From contig NZ_BJTV01000004.1 in the NCBI RefSeq assembly GCF_007176755.1, positions 434,001 to 498,000 on the forward strand: a stretch of 64,000 bases of DNA. The letters are read 5' to 3'. The position numbers and the translations under genes were made by a program. Below are positions 8,945 through 17,577 of the stretch, one piece after another. This DNA comes from Streptomyces sp. 1-11 (GTDB taxonomy: Bacteria > Actinomycetota > Actinomycetes > Streptomycetales > Streptomycetaceae). How positions within the stretch are numbered: the stretch's first letter is position 1; the number at the start of each line of letters is the position of its first letter. The notes below the pieces were generated by a model, which saw nothing but the letters and a program-made list of their open reading frames with translations, searched no databases and was not told where the DNA came from.

Positions 8945-9478
8945 ATGGACCAGGCGAACCCCTTCGAGACACCACGCACGTACTCGCTGCACCGCGCCGA
9001 GTACCTGGTGGGCCTCGCCGTCACCACCGGACTGATCGTCTACCACTTCGGCGACATCCGCTGGCTGCCGGCGATCGGACTGTTCCTCTACATCGACCTG
9101 ATCGGCTACATCCCCGGCGCCATCGCGTTCAAGAAAAGCGGGGGCCGGCCGATCCACAAGGCCTACTACGTCCTCTACAACGTCATGCACAGCCTCATCA
9201 CGCAGGGCGTGGTGGCCGCGCTGTGGTGCTGGCTGGTCAAGCCGGAGTGGGCGCTGCTGGTACTGCCGTTCCACCTGTTCGGCGACCGCGGCCTGTTCGG
9301 CAACTTCATGAAGTCCTTCGCGCTGCCCTTCGAGCCGGTGCGCCAGCAGGGCTACCTGAGGCTGCTGGACGACCTGGGCCTGCCCCACCCCAAGCCGGTC
9401 GGGCACGCCATGGACCCGGAGCCGGTCGGCCACGTCCCGGCGCGGACGGCCGTCCGGGAGACGGAGGCCGTGGGATGA
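8945..9478 (+). CDS. Small integral membrane protein, VlmO candidate, 177 aa
   Basis: Hydrophobic protein with about four membrane segments in the first 130 residues and a charged C-terminal tail. Histidines and acidic residues cluster at IHKAYYVLYNVMHS and FHLFGDRG, which would suit an active site at the membrane. The valanimycin cluster has a membrane protein, VlmO, that I recall being implicated in N-N bond formation from the O-seryl hydroxylamine. The operon context matches, but I cannot align the two here. SD GAGGAG lies before ATG 8945, and the stop overlaps the next start by four bases. Confidence 0.6.
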   Translation: MDQANPFETPRTYSLHRAEYLVGLAVTTGLIVYHFGDIRWLPAIGLFLYIDLIGYIPGAIAFKKSGGRPIHKAYYVLYNVMHSLITQGVVAALWCWLVKPEWALLVLPFHLFGDRGLFGNFMKSFALPFEPVRQQGYLRLLDDLGLPHPKPVGHAMDPEPVGHVPARTAVRETEAVG

Positions 9479-10026
9479 CCACCGCGACCGATGTACGCGC
9501 CGCCCGGCCGGTCCGCCAGGACCCGGCCGAGCGCCGCCGGGCGCTGTACCACCTGGCGTCCCCGGTGTCGGTGCTGACCACCGGTCCCGAGGACCGGATG
9601 CACGGCACCACCGCGAGCACGGTCACCCTCGTCTCGCGCTCACCGCTGCTGGTGGGCGTGGTGCTGCGGGCGGGCTCGTCGTTCGCCCGGCTGGCCGCCG
9701 CCGAGGGCCGGTTCGCGATCAACGTGCTCGGCGGCGACCAGGCCGACGTGGCCCGGCGGTTCGCGCACAGCGGCCGTCCGGACGGCGACGCGGCCTTCGC
9801 GGGCCTGGCCTGGACGGCGGACCGGTACGCGCACGCCCCGCTGATCGCGGGCGCGCTCGCGCACTACGTCTGCCGGTTCCACTCCGCACACGCCGCGGGC
9901 GACAGCGAGCTGCTGCTCGGCCATGTCGTACGCGCCACGGCCGACCCGGGTCTGCCGCTGTTCAGCTACGCCGGCGGGCTGTACGCCGGCTCCCTGCGCC
10001 CGGCGAAGGAGGCCGCCGCATCATGA
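9475..10026 (+). CDS. Flavin reductase, VlmR-like, 183 aa
   Basis: Flavin reductase-like domain of the HpaC/NmoB split-barrel family, recognisable from the N-terminal SPVSVLTT, the TASTVTLVSRSPLLVGV strand pair and the later FAINVL segment. It would supply reduced flavin to the N-hydroxylase at 5873, as VlmR does for VlmH. ATG 9475 overlaps the previous stop as ATGA, and its own stop overlaps the di-iron protein start in the same way, indicating tight coupling. Confidence 0.85.
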   Translation: MTTATDVRAARPVRQDPAERRRALYHLASPVSVLTTGPEDRMHGTTASTVTLVSRSPLLVGVVLRAGSSFARLAAAEGRFAINVLGGDQADVARRFAHSGRPDGDAAFAGLAWTADRYAHAPLIAGALAHYVCRFHSAHAAGDSELLLGHVVRATADPGLPLFSYAGGLYAGSLRPAKEAAAS

Positions 10027-11003
10027 CCGCACCCGTTGCCCCCGAGGCGGACTGGGACAAGGCCCCCGGTCTGCTCGACGGCGCGAAGGAGCTCACCCTC
10101 GGCCCCGAGGAGTGCGACCTCGCCTACTGGATCACCTCGGTGGCCCAGGGAACCCTGCGCGACCGCGGGGCGACCGGCCACCACGAGAACGCGATCACGC
10201 CCGACTTCCTGAAGGCGCCCGGCCCGCTGCGCGAGGCGCTGGTGCTGGAGTTCGGCTTCCGCGCGCTGGCGGAGGAGCTGGCCACCCGGCTGCTCGGCCA
10301 CTACGTGTCGATCGCGCCCGGCATCCCCGAGATGGAGTTCTACGCCACCCAGCTGATCGACGAGGCCCGGCACGCCCGGGTCTTCCGGCAGCACCTGGTG
10401 GACCTGGGCGTGCCGGCGGGCACCCTGCTCAAGGACATCGACGACATGGCCCGGGACTACCGCAAGCGGGTCCTGGACCCGGTGGTGGACTTCACCCTGG
10501 ACATCGTGCGCGACAAGGCCGACTTCCCCGGCGGCGTCGCGGTGTTCGCCATCATCATCGAGGGTGTGCTCGCCCCGGCCGCCGAGCTGAGCGAGCGCAA
10601 GTGGACCCCGCTGTCCCCGGCGACCGGCGAGATCTCGCGGGGCACCGCGATCGACGAGATCCGCCACCTCACCGTGGCCAGCACCATCCTGCGCGACCAC
10701 GTGATCGCGCACCCGGAGTACAAGCCGCGGCTGCTGGAGATCCTGCGCTCGGGCGTGAAGCTGTGGGACGAGATCCCGGACCGGGAGTTCGTCATCCACC
10801 GCGAGGAGCTGTTCCAGCAGGGCATGTTCGAGCACGCCGACAGAATCGGCGACTACGAGGTGTGGCCGGGCGTGCGGTTGCTCGACACCACCGCCGAGCA
10901 GCGCTACGACATGGCCGAGCAGTGGACCGACGAGATGGCCGAGGTCCGCATGGAGTACATGGGCCTCCCGGTGGAGGTCCTCGCCTCGGAGGCCGGCGCA
11001 TGA
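10023..11003 (+). CDS. Ferritin-like di-iron oxidase, VlmB-like, 326 aa
   Basis: Helical ferritin-like protein with two ExxH metal motifs, Glu114-His117 (EARH) and Glu212-His215 (EIRH), plus further acidic residues on helices (for example in ALVLEFGFRALAEE and IIIEGVL) able to complete a di-iron site. Such enzymes oxidise nitrogen or carbon using O2. In valanimycin the related protein VlmB is tied to late azoxy formation, so oxidation of a hydrazine-level intermediate to the azoxy group is the likely role. The assignment rests on fold plus context. It overlaps both neighbours by four bases. Confidence 0.78.
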   Translation: MTAPVAPEADWDKAPGLLDGAKELTLGPEECDLAYWITSVAQGTLRDRGATGHHENAITPDFLKAPGPLREALVLEFGFRALAEELATRLLGHYVSIAPGIPEMEFYATQLIDEARHARVFRQHLVDLGVPAGTLLKDIDDMARDYRKRVLDPVVDFTLDIVRDKADFPGGVAVFAIIIEGVLAPAAELSERKWTPLSPATGEISRGTAIDEIRHLTVASTILRDHVIAHPEYKPRLLEILRSGVKLWDEIPDREFVIHREELFQQGMFEHADRIGDYEVWPGVRLLDTTAEQRYDMAEQWTDEMAEVRMEYMGLPVEVLASEAGA

Positions 11004-12007
11004 GCACCGGGCGGGCCGCGGTCATCACGGGCATCGGCTCGTACGTCCCGCCCAACGTGGTGACCAACGACGACCTGTCCGAGCGGCTCGACACCTCCGA
11101 CGCGTGGATCCGCTCCCGCACCGGGATCGTCGAGCGGTGCTTCATCTCCCCCGGCACCTCCACCGGCGACCTGGCGGTGGAGGCGGGCCTGAGGGCGCTG
11201 AAGTCGGCGGGCGACGAGCAGGTCGGGGCGGTGGTGCTGGCCACCACCACCCCCGACCAGCCCTGCCCGGCGACCGCGCCGCAGGTGGCGGCCCGGCTGG
11301 GGCTCGGGCAGGTGCCGGCCTTCGACGTGGCGGCCGTCTGCTCGGGCTTCCTGTACGGGCTGGCGTCGGCCGCCGGGCTCATCGCGGCCGGGGTGGCGGA
11401 CAGCGTGCTGCTGATCGCCGCGGACGCCTTCACCACCATCATCAACCCCGAGGACCGCACCACCGCCGTGATCTTCGCCGACGGCGCGGGCGCGGTGGTG
11501 CTGCGGGCCGGCTCCGCCGACGAGCCCGGTGCGATCGGCCCGCTGGTGCTCGGCAGCGACGGCGAGCTGAGCCATCTGATCGAGGTGCCGGCCGGCGGTT
11601 CGCGGCAGCGTTCCACCGACCGGCCGGTCGACCCGGCGGACCGGTACTTCCAGATGCTGGGCCGGGAGACCTACCGGCACGCGGTGGAGCGGATGACCTC
11701 CGTCTCCACCGAGGCCGCCGAACGCGCCGGGTGGCGTCTGGAGGACGTCGACCGGTTCGCCGCGCACCAGGCCAACGCCCGGATCCTCGAAGCGGTGGCC
11801 AAACGCCTCGGGCTGCCCGAGGAACGGCAGTTGAGCAACATCGACCGGGTCGGCAACACCGGTGCCGCCTCGATCCCGCTGCTGCTCGCCGAGGCCACCG
11901 CGGAGGGCCGGCTCACCGCCGGACACCGGGTGCTGCTCACCGCGTTCGGCGGCGGGCTGGCCTGGGGCGCGGGCACCGTCGTCTGGCCGGAGCTGCAGAC
12001 CATCTGA
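11000..12007 (+). CDS. Beta-ketoacyl-ACP synthase III (KASIII), 335 aa
   Basis: FabH-type thiolase-fold enzyme that starts chain synthesis from an acyl-CoA and malonyl-ACP. The catalytic triad is visible: Cys114 in AVCSGF, His in AAHQAN and Asn in NTGAAS. Start ATG overlaps the di-iron gene stop. With the ACP and KASII that follow, it forms a small fatty-acid-type initiation and elongation set. It could instead make the ester or ketone linkage seen in some KASIII-like tailoring enzymes. Confidence 0.9.
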   Translation: MSTGRAAVITGIGSYVPPNVVTNDDLSERLDTSDAWIRSRTGIVERCFISPGTSTGDLAVEAGLRALKSAGDEQVGAVVLATTTPDQPCPATAPQVAARLGLGQVPAFDVAAVCSGFLYGLASAAGLIAAGVADSVLLIAADAFTTIINPEDRTTAVIFADGAGAVVLRAGSADEPGAIGPLVLGSDGELSHLIEVPAGGSRQRSTDRPVDPADRYFQMLGRETYRHAVERMTSVSTEAAERAGWRLEDVDRFAAHQANARILEAVAKRLGLPEERQLSNIDRVGNTGAASIPLLLAEATAEGRLTAGHRVLLTAFGGGLAWGAGTVVWPELQTI

Positions 12008-12075
12008 CCGACCGTCAGTAACTCATACCGAATTCAGCGGTACGCGGGGTGCGTACGCCTTCGAAAGGAACCGAC

Positions 12076-12306
12076 ATGCTGGAGCAGCTCAAGGAAATCC
12101 TGTCCAACAAGCTCAAGGTGTCGCCCGAGTCGATCACTCCGGAGGCCTCCCGGGAGGACATCGAGCTGGACTCGCTCGCCGTGGTGGAGCTGTCGCTGCT
12201 GCTGAAGTCCGAGCTGGACCTGGACATCAGCGACGACGACCTCCTGGAGGCCGAGACCGTGGCCGACATGGTCCGGCTGATGGAGGAGCGGAGCGCGACG
12301 GTCTGA
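12076..12306 (+). CDS. Acyl carrier protein, 76 aa
   Basis: Standard small ACP with attachment Ser33 in DIELDSLAVVEL. A strong AAAGGA lies seven bases before ATG 12076. It sits between KASIII and KASII and overlaps the latter as TGATG, so it is the likely carrier for chains made by these two enzymes. It is the second free-standing ACP of the cluster. Confidence 0.92.
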   Translation: MLEQLKEILSNKLKVSPESITPEASREDIELDSLAVVELSLLLKSELDLDISDDDLLEAETVADMVRLMEERSATV

Positions 12307-13526
12307 TGGCCGGCATGGACATCGCCGTCACCGGACTCGGTCTGGTCACCCCCGGCGGCATCGGGGTCGGGCCGAGCTGGGCGGCGGTCTGCGACGGCAG
12401 GCCGGCCGCCGCCCTCGATCCGGTACTGGCGAACAACCCCGTACAGATCTCCTGCCGGGTGCCCGGCTTCGACCCCGAGACGCTGCTCAGTGCGCGGCGC
12501 GCCCATCGACTCGACCGGTTCGTGCAGTTCGCGCTGGTCGCCGCCCACGAGGCGGTGGCCGACGCGGGTCTGGACCCGCGGACCTGGGACGGCGCACGGG
12601 TGGGCGTGGTGCTGGGCTGCGCCGACGGCGGTCCGGGCACCGTCGAGGAGCAGCACCACGTGCTGCGCGAGCAGGGCGCCGACCGGGTGTCGCCGCTGCT
12701 GCTGCCCATGCAGCTGCCGAACATGCTGGCCGGTCAGACGGCCATCGAGTTCGGGGCGACCGGACCCAACCTGGTGGTGGCCACCGCCTGCGCCTCGGGC
12801 GCGACCGCCATCGGGACCGCCCGCGACCTGCTCGCCCTCGGCCGCTGCGACATCGTCCTCGCGGGCGGCAGCGAGGCCATGATCACCCCACTGGTCATGG
12901 CCGGGTTCGCCCAGATGGGCGCGCTGTCGAAGCGGCACGACGACCCCGCGTCCGCCTCCCGCCCGTTCGACGTCGACCGGGACGGCTTCGTGGCCGGGGA
13001 GGGCGCCGGGATCCTCGTGATGGAACGGGTCGCGGACGCGAGGGCCCGCGGCGCCCACGTGCACGGCCGGATCATCGGCTACGGCGCCACCGCCGACGCC
13101 CACCACATGACGTCGCCGCACCCGGACGGCACCGGCATCGAGGCGGCGGTACGCGCGGCCCTGGCCGACGCGGGAGCCGATCCGGACGACGTGCAGCACG
13201 TCAACGCCCACGGGACTTCGACCCCGTTGAACGACCTGTCGGAGGCCCGCATGATCCAGCGGACCCTGCGCGGGGACCCGCTGGTCACGTCCACGAAGGG
13301 AGTCACCGGTCACCTGCTGGGCGCCGCCGGCGCGGTCGAGGCCGCGTTCGCCGTGCTCAGCGTCGAGCACGAGGTCATCCCGCCCGTCGCGGGCCTGGTC
13401 ATGCCGGATCCGCGGATCGAGATCAAGCTGGCCCAGACCGTCACGTCGATGCCCATCGACCTGGCACTGAGCAACTCGCTGGGGTTCGGCGGGCAGAACA
13501 CGGCCCTGGCGATCGCCCCCGCGTAG
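12306..13526 (+). CDS. Beta-ketoacyl-ACP synthase II (KASII/FabF-type), 406 aa
   Basis: Elongating condensing enzyme with complete Cys-His-His set: Cys162 in ATACASG, His in NAHGTST and His in TGHLLGA. Coupled to the ACP by a TGATG overlap. Together with KASIII, ACP and the InhA-type reductase at 16456 it provides all dedicated type II fatty-acid functions except ketoreductase and dehydratase, which are presumably borrowed from primary metabolism or the PKS. Confidence 0.92.
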   Translation: MAGMDIAVTGLGLVTPGGIGVGPSWAAVCDGRPAAALDPVLANNPVQISCRVPGFDPETLLSARRAHRLDRFVQFALVAAHEAVADAGLDPRTWDGARVGVVLGCADGGPGTVEEQHHVLREQGADRVSPLLLPMQLPNMLAGQTAIEFGATGPNLVVATACASGATAIGTARDLLALGRCDIVLAGGSEAMITPLVMAGFAQMGALSKRHDDPASASRPFDVDRDGFVAGEGAGILVMERVADARARGAHVHGRIIGYGATADAHHMTSPHPDGTGIEAAVRAALADAGADPDDVQHVNAHGTSTPLNDLSEARMIQRTLRGDPLVTSTKGVTGHLLGAAGAVEAAFAVLSVEHEVIPPVAGLVMPDPRIEIKLAQTVTSMPIDLALSNSLGFGGQNTALAIAPA

Positions 13527-13561
13527 GCGCCGCCGGGTCCGGTCCGCCGGCACGTCACAGC

Positions 13562-13593
13562 AGCCGTCCGCCGAGAACTCCCGGCGGGCGGCT
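13562..13593. terminator. GC hairpin between KASII and the permease
   Basis: A 12-bp stem (one G-T pair) with an eight-base loop lies 35 bases after the KASII stop. No T-run follows, so it may reduce rather than end transcription into the permease gene. Confidence 0.4.
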
Positions 13594-13626
13594 GTCCCCG
13601 TCCCTCTCCCCTGTCTCGGAGTCATC

Positions 13627-15105
13627 ATGTCCTCCAGTGGTTCCCCGCCCCCGTCCGGCCGGCTCGGTACCGGGCACATCCTCTTCCTGATCGTCGCCGC
13701 CGCCGCCCCGCTGTCCGCCATGGTCGGCACCGTCCCGCTCGCGTTCGCCTTCGGTGACGGGGCCGGTGTGCCGGCCGCGTTCCTGTTCGCCGGGGTCACC
13801 CTGCTGTGCTTCTCGGTGGGGTACGCGGTCAGCGCCCGCCGCACCGGCGGCTCCGGCGGCTTCTACGCCTCCGTCGCCGACGGACTCGGCCGCCCGCCCG
13901 CGGTCGCCGCCGGCTACGTCGCCCTGCTCTCCTACAACTGCGCCACCATCGGCCTGGCGGGCGCCCTCGGCTACTTCACCCAGCTGGTGCTCGCCGCACA
14001 CGGGCTGACCGTGTCGTGGCAGTGGTGCGCGGCCGTCGGGCTGGTGCTGATGGCGGTGCTCGGCTACCGGGAGATCGCGCTCAGCGCCCGGGTGCTGGCC
14101 CTGCTGATGCTCGGCGAGATCGGGGTGCTGGCCGCGCTGGACGTCGCGATCCTCGTCCGGCACGGACTGCACGCGCTGCCCACCGCGTCCTTCTCCCCGC
14201 ACACCGCCGCCGGACACGGCGTCGGCGTGTCGCTGATGTTCGCGTTCGTCTCCTTCATCGGCTTCGAGTCGGCCGCGCTCTACGGCAAGGAGGCGAAGGA
14301 CCCGCGGCGCAGCGTGCCGCGCGCCACCTATGTGGCCGTCGTGCTGATCGCCGGCTTCTACGCGCTCACCAGCTGGCTGGCGGTCGGCGCGGTCGGCAGC
14401 GACCGGGTGCGCGAGGTCGCGGGCAAGCAGATGGGCGACCTGTTCTTCGTCCTCGGTGACGACTTCCTCGGCAAGGCGGGCAGCACCGGGCTGCAGATCC
14501 TGCTGTGCACCAGCCTGTTCGCGGCGACGCTGGCCCTGCACAGCGCCGCCGGACGGTACGCCCAGGTGCTCGCCGCGGACGGCCTGCTGCCGGGCGCGCT
14601 GGCCGCGGAGCACTCCCGGTACCGCTCCCCGCACCGGGCCAGCCTCGCGCAGAGCGCGCTGACCGCGGTGGTCGTGGCCGGCTTCGCCGTCGCCGGGCTC
14701 GACCCGTACGCCGACCTGACGACCAGCATGCTCGGCCTCGGCACCCTGGGCATCGTCGCCCTGCAGGCGCTGGCCGCGCTGTCCGTGCTCGGGCTGCGGC
14801 TGCGCACCGGCGGCGGGCACTGGTGGCGGGAGACCGTCGCCCCGCTGCTGGGATTCGCCGGCCTGGCCGCCTCGGTGTGGCTGGTGGTCGGCAACTTCGA
14901 CATGCTCACCGGCTCCCCCTCCGCGGTGATCGCCGCGCTGCCCTGGCTGCTGCCGCTGGTCGCCGCGGGCGGCCTGCTGTACGCAGCCCGGCTGCGTTCG
15001 GCGCACCCGGCGCGCTACCGCCTGCTCGGCACCCGGCACACCGCCGCCCCCGCCCCGGCCCCCTCCCCCGTCCTGTCAGGAGACCGTCATGCACGATCCC
15101 AGTGA
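13627..15105 (+). CDS. APC-family amino-acid permease, 492 aa
   Basis: Twelve-segment-type transporter of the amino acid-polyamine-organocation superfamily, with the helix-1 small-residue motif AAAAPLSAMVG and the conserved FIGFESAALYGKEAKDPRR stretch after helix 6. It is the penultimate gene of the azoxy operon and overlaps the seryl-tRNA synthetase gene by 17 bp. Import of serine or another precursor is a reasonable guess, but the substrate cannot be read from sequence. Confidence 0.85.
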   Translation: MSSSGSPPPSGRLGTGHILFLIVAAAAPLSAMVGTVPLAFAFGDGAGVPAAFLFAGVTLLCFSVGYAVSARRTGGSGGFYASVADGLGRPPAVAAGYVALLSYNCATIGLAGALGYFTQLVLAAHGLTVSWQWCAAVGLVLMAVLGYREIALSARVLALLMLGEIGVLAALDVAILVRHGLHALPTASFSPHTAAGHGVGVSLMFAFVSFIGFESAALYGKEAKDPRRSVPRATYVAVVLIAGFYALTSWLAVGAVGSDRVREVAGKQMGDLFFVLGDDFLGKAGSTGLQILLCTSLFAATLALHSAAGRYAQVLAADGLLPGALAAEHSRYRSPHRASLAQSALTAVVVAGFAVAGLDPYADLTTSMLGLGTLGIVALQALAALSVLGLRLRTGGGHWWRETVAPLLGFAGLAASVWLVVGNFDMLTGSPSAVIAALPWLLPLVAAGGLLYAARLRSAHPARYRLLGTRHTAAPAPAPSPVLSGDRHARSQ

Positions 15106-16366
15106 GCTGATCGAGGCCGGCGAGGACGCCGTACGGCGCCTGGCCCGCCGCCGCCACGACCTCGACCTGGACGCCCTCACCGCCGCGCTGCGCGCCCGCT
15201 CGGCCGCGCAGTCGGAGGTGACCCGGCTGCGCACCGAGCTGAACCGCACCGCCAAGGCCCGCCGTTCGGGCCCGCCCACGGAAGCCGAGAAGGAGGCCGC
15301 CCGCGCGCTGCGGGCCGAGGTCCAGCGGGCCGAGGCCACCGCGCGTACCGCGGCCGCCGGGCTGACCGAGCTGCTGCTCGGCATCCCCAACCTGCCCCTG
15401 GACGCCGTACCGGACGGCGACTCGGAGAAGGAGGCGGTGGAGGTGCGGCGCGGCGGTCCGGCGCCGCGTCCGGCGGCCGGCGCCCGGCACCACGCCGAGA
15501 TCGGCGAGGCGCTCGGCATCCTGGACTCCGCCGCGGCGGCCCGGCTGTCCGGCGCCCGGTTCGCCGTCGCGCACGGCGCCGGCGCGCGCCTGGAGCGGGC
15601 CCTCGGCGACTTCTTCCTCGACCTGCACACCGGCGAGCACGGCTACACCGAGCAGTCGGTGCCGTTCCTGGTCAACCGGGACACCATGACCGGCACCGGG
15701 CAGCTCCCCAAGTTCGAGGAGGACCTGTTCCGCACGAAGGTCGCGGACCGGGAGCTGTTCCTGATCCCGACCGCCGAGGTGCCGCTGACCAACCTGGTGG
15801 CCGGGCAGCTCCTGGACGCGCGCACGCTGCCGTACGCCTTCACCGCCCGCACCCCCTGCTTCCGCGCGGAGGCCGGGGCGTACGGCCGGGACACCCGGGG
15901 CGTGCTGCGGCTGCACCAGTTCGAGAAGGTGGAGCTGGTGCGGATCTGCGCGCCGGAACAGGCGCAGGAGCAGCTGGAGCTGATGGTGGGGCACGCCGAG
16001 GAGTGCCTGCGCCGGCTGGAGCTGTCCTTCCGCACGGTCCTGCTGCCGGCGGGCGACATGGGCTTCTCGGCCCGGATGACGTACGACATCGAGGTGTGGC
16101 TGCCCGGCGGCGGCGCGTACCGGGAGATCTCCTCGGTGTCGGACTGCGGCACCTTCCAGGCCCGCCGCGCCGACATCCGGGTGAAGCGCGCGGACGGCCG
16201 CAAGACGCCGGCGGCCACGCTGAACGGCTCGGCGCTGCCGATCGGGCGGACGGTGGCCGCGCTGCTGGAGCAGGGCGTGCGCGACGACGGCTCCGTGGTG
16301 CTGCCCGAGGCGCTGGTGCCGTACACCGGCTTCCGGCGGATCCTGCCGGGCGGCGCCACCGAGTAG
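15089..16366 (+). CDS. Seryl-tRNA synthetase, cluster paralogue (VlmL-like), 425 aa
   Basis: Class II synthetase with the N-terminal coiled-coil arm (about residues 30-100) that recognises the long variable arm of tRNA-Ser, the TAEVPLTN (TxE) serine-binding loop, motif 2 in FRAEAGAYGRDTRG and motif 3 in LNGSALPIGRT. Embedded in a secondary-metabolite operon, it parallels VlmL of valanimycin, which feeds Ser-tRNA to the transferase VlmA. Its likely partners here are the transferase at 20741 and the tRNA-like gene at 21923. SerRS does not read the anticodon, so that tRNA could still be charged. Confidence 0.92.
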   Translation: MHDPSELIEAGEDAVRRLARRRHDLDLDALTAALRARSAAQSEVTRLRTELNRTAKARRSGPPTEAEKEAARALRAEVQRAEATARTAAAGLTELLLGIPNLPLDAVPDGDSEKEAVEVRRGGPAPRPAAGARHHAEIGEALGILDSAAAARLSGARFAVAHGAGARLERALGDFFLDLHTGEHGYTEQSVPFLVNRDTMTGTGQLPKFEEDLFRTKVADRELFLIPTAEVPLTNLVAGQLLDARTLPYAFTARTPCFRAEAGAYGRDTRGVLRLHQFEKVELVRICAPEQAQEQLELMVGHAEECLRRLELSFRTVLLPAGDMGFSARMTYDIEVWLPGGGAYREISSVSDCGTFQARRADIRVKRADGRKTPAATLNGSALPIGRTVAALLEQGVRDDGSVVLPEALVPYTGFRRILPGGATE

Positions 16367-16401
16367 GGCCTGGTGCGCCCTGCCGGCCCCGGAGGCACGC
16401 G

Positions 16402-16445
16402 AAGGGGGCGGGAGCCGAGGTCCATCCCTCGGCTCCCGCCCCCTT
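16402..16445. terminator. Bidirectional terminator between convergent operons
   Basis: Perfect 19-bp inverted repeat with a six-base loop; A/T pairs flank both ends. It lies between the seryl-tRNA synthetase stop (plus) and the enoyl reductase stop (minus), the expected place for a shared terminator. Confidence 0.85.
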
Positions 16446-16455
16446 TGCGGTGCGT

Positions 16456-17223
16456 TCAGGCGCCCATCATGTGCACCCCGCCGTCCACGTGCACGATCTC
16501 GCCCGTGGTCCGCGGGAAGAAGTCCGACAGCAGCGCGACCACCCCGCGTGCGGCCGGCTCGGGGTCAGTGAGGTCCCAGCCCGCCGGGGCGCGGTGGGTG
16601 GTCCACACGTCGGCCAGTTCCGCGAAGCCCGGGATGGACTTGGCGGCCATGGAGCGCAGCGGCCCGGCGGCCACGAGGTTGCAGCGGACGCCGCGGCCCC
16701 CGAGGTCCCGGGCCAGGTAGCGGCTGGTGGACTCGAGGGCGGCCTTGGCGACGCCCATCCAGTCGTAGTGCGGCCAGGCGACGGCCGCGTCGAAGGTGAG
16801 CCCGACGACCGAGCCGCCGCGCCGTTCGAGCAGCGGCAGGCAGGCCGTGGTCAGCGACTTCAGGGAGTACGCCGAGACCTGCACGGCCGTCGACACGTCA
16901 TCCCAGGTGCCGTCGAGGAAGGAGAAGGCGCCCTGGGGGCCGTAGGCGATGGAGTGCACGACGCCGTCGAGGGAGTCGGTGTGCTCGCCGATCCGCTCGG
17001 CGAGGCTGTCCAGGTGTCCCTGGTCGGTGACGTCCAGCTCGATGACGGGTGCGGGCTTGGGGAGCCTGCTCGCGAACCGCTCGATCAGGGAGAGCCTGCC
17101 GAAGCCGGTCAGCAGGACCTCGGCGCCCTCCTCCTGCGCGATACGGGCCACGTGGAAGGCGATGGAGGCGTCCGTGACGACGCCGGTGACCAGGATCCGC
17201 TTGCCGGCGAGGATGCCGCTCAT
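16456..17223 (-). CDS. Enoyl-ACP reductase, FabI/InhA type, 255 aa
   Basis: Short-chain-dehydrogenase-fold enoyl reductase. The NAD-binding segment VTGVVTDASIAFHVA and the downstream LTGF match the InhA-like branch, and the active-site Tyr and Lys are spaced seven residues apart in YDWMGVAK. It would complete the reductive cycle for the cluster's fatty-acid-type enzymes, or be a resistant copy. Start ATG overlaps the ferredoxin stop by four bases. Last gene of the minus operon. Confidence 0.92.
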   Translation of the reverse strand: MSGILAGKRILVTGVVTDASIAFHVARIAQEEGAEVLLTGFGRLSLIERFASRLPKPAPVIELDVTDQGHLDSLAERIGEHTDSLDGVVHSIAYGPQGAFSFLDGTWDDVSTAVQVSAYSLKSLTTACLPLLERRGGSVVGLTFDAAVAWPHYDWMGVAKAALESTSRYLARDLGGRGVRCNLVAAGPLRSMAAKSIPGFAELADVWTTHRAPAGWDLTDPEPAARGVVALLSDFFPRTTGEIVHVDGGVHMMGA

Positions 17224-17549
17224 GCCACCGACACCCCCTTCGGGAGCGCGCCGACCAGCGGCGAGTCGTGGTCCTGGGGGCCGAGGGCGGCGCCCCCGCC
17301 GGGCGAGCCGATACCGGCGAAGAAGGCGGCGTTGGACGCCGCGTGGTCCTCGCCCCACTCCTCGGGCAGGTCGTCCTGGAAGTAGATGGCGTCGACCGGG
17401 CAGACCGGTTCGCAGGCTCCGCAGTCGACGCATTCCTCGGGATGGATGTACAGGGCGCGGCGGCCCTCGTAGATGCAGTCCACGGGGCACTCCTCGACGC
17501 AGGAGCGGTCCTTGACGTCGACGCAGGGCAGTCCGATGACGTAGGCCAT
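17220..17549 (-). CDS. Seven-iron ferredoxin, 109 aa
   Basis: FdxA-type ferredoxin with two cysteine clusters: an N-terminal CVEECPVDC and a second CVDCGACEPVCP, typical of one 3Fe-4S and one 4Fe-4S centre. GAGGAG precedes ATG 17549. It is in the operon with the membrane desaturase, and could pass electrons to that enzyme or to the di-iron oxidase at 10023. Confidence 0.92.
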   Translation of the reverse strand: MAYVIGLPCVDVKDRSCVEECPVDCIYEGRRALYIHPEECVDCGACEPVCPVDAIYFQDDLPEEWGEDHAASNAAFFAGIGSPGGGAALGPQDHDSPLVGALPKGVSVA

Positions 17550-17577
17550 GCTCAACTCCTCGGATTGACGGACAGGT

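Noticed and set aside
12001-12060. A sixth SARP repeat set before the ACP at 12076
   Set aside because: Only one GTCAG is present and no 11-bp-phased partner was found.
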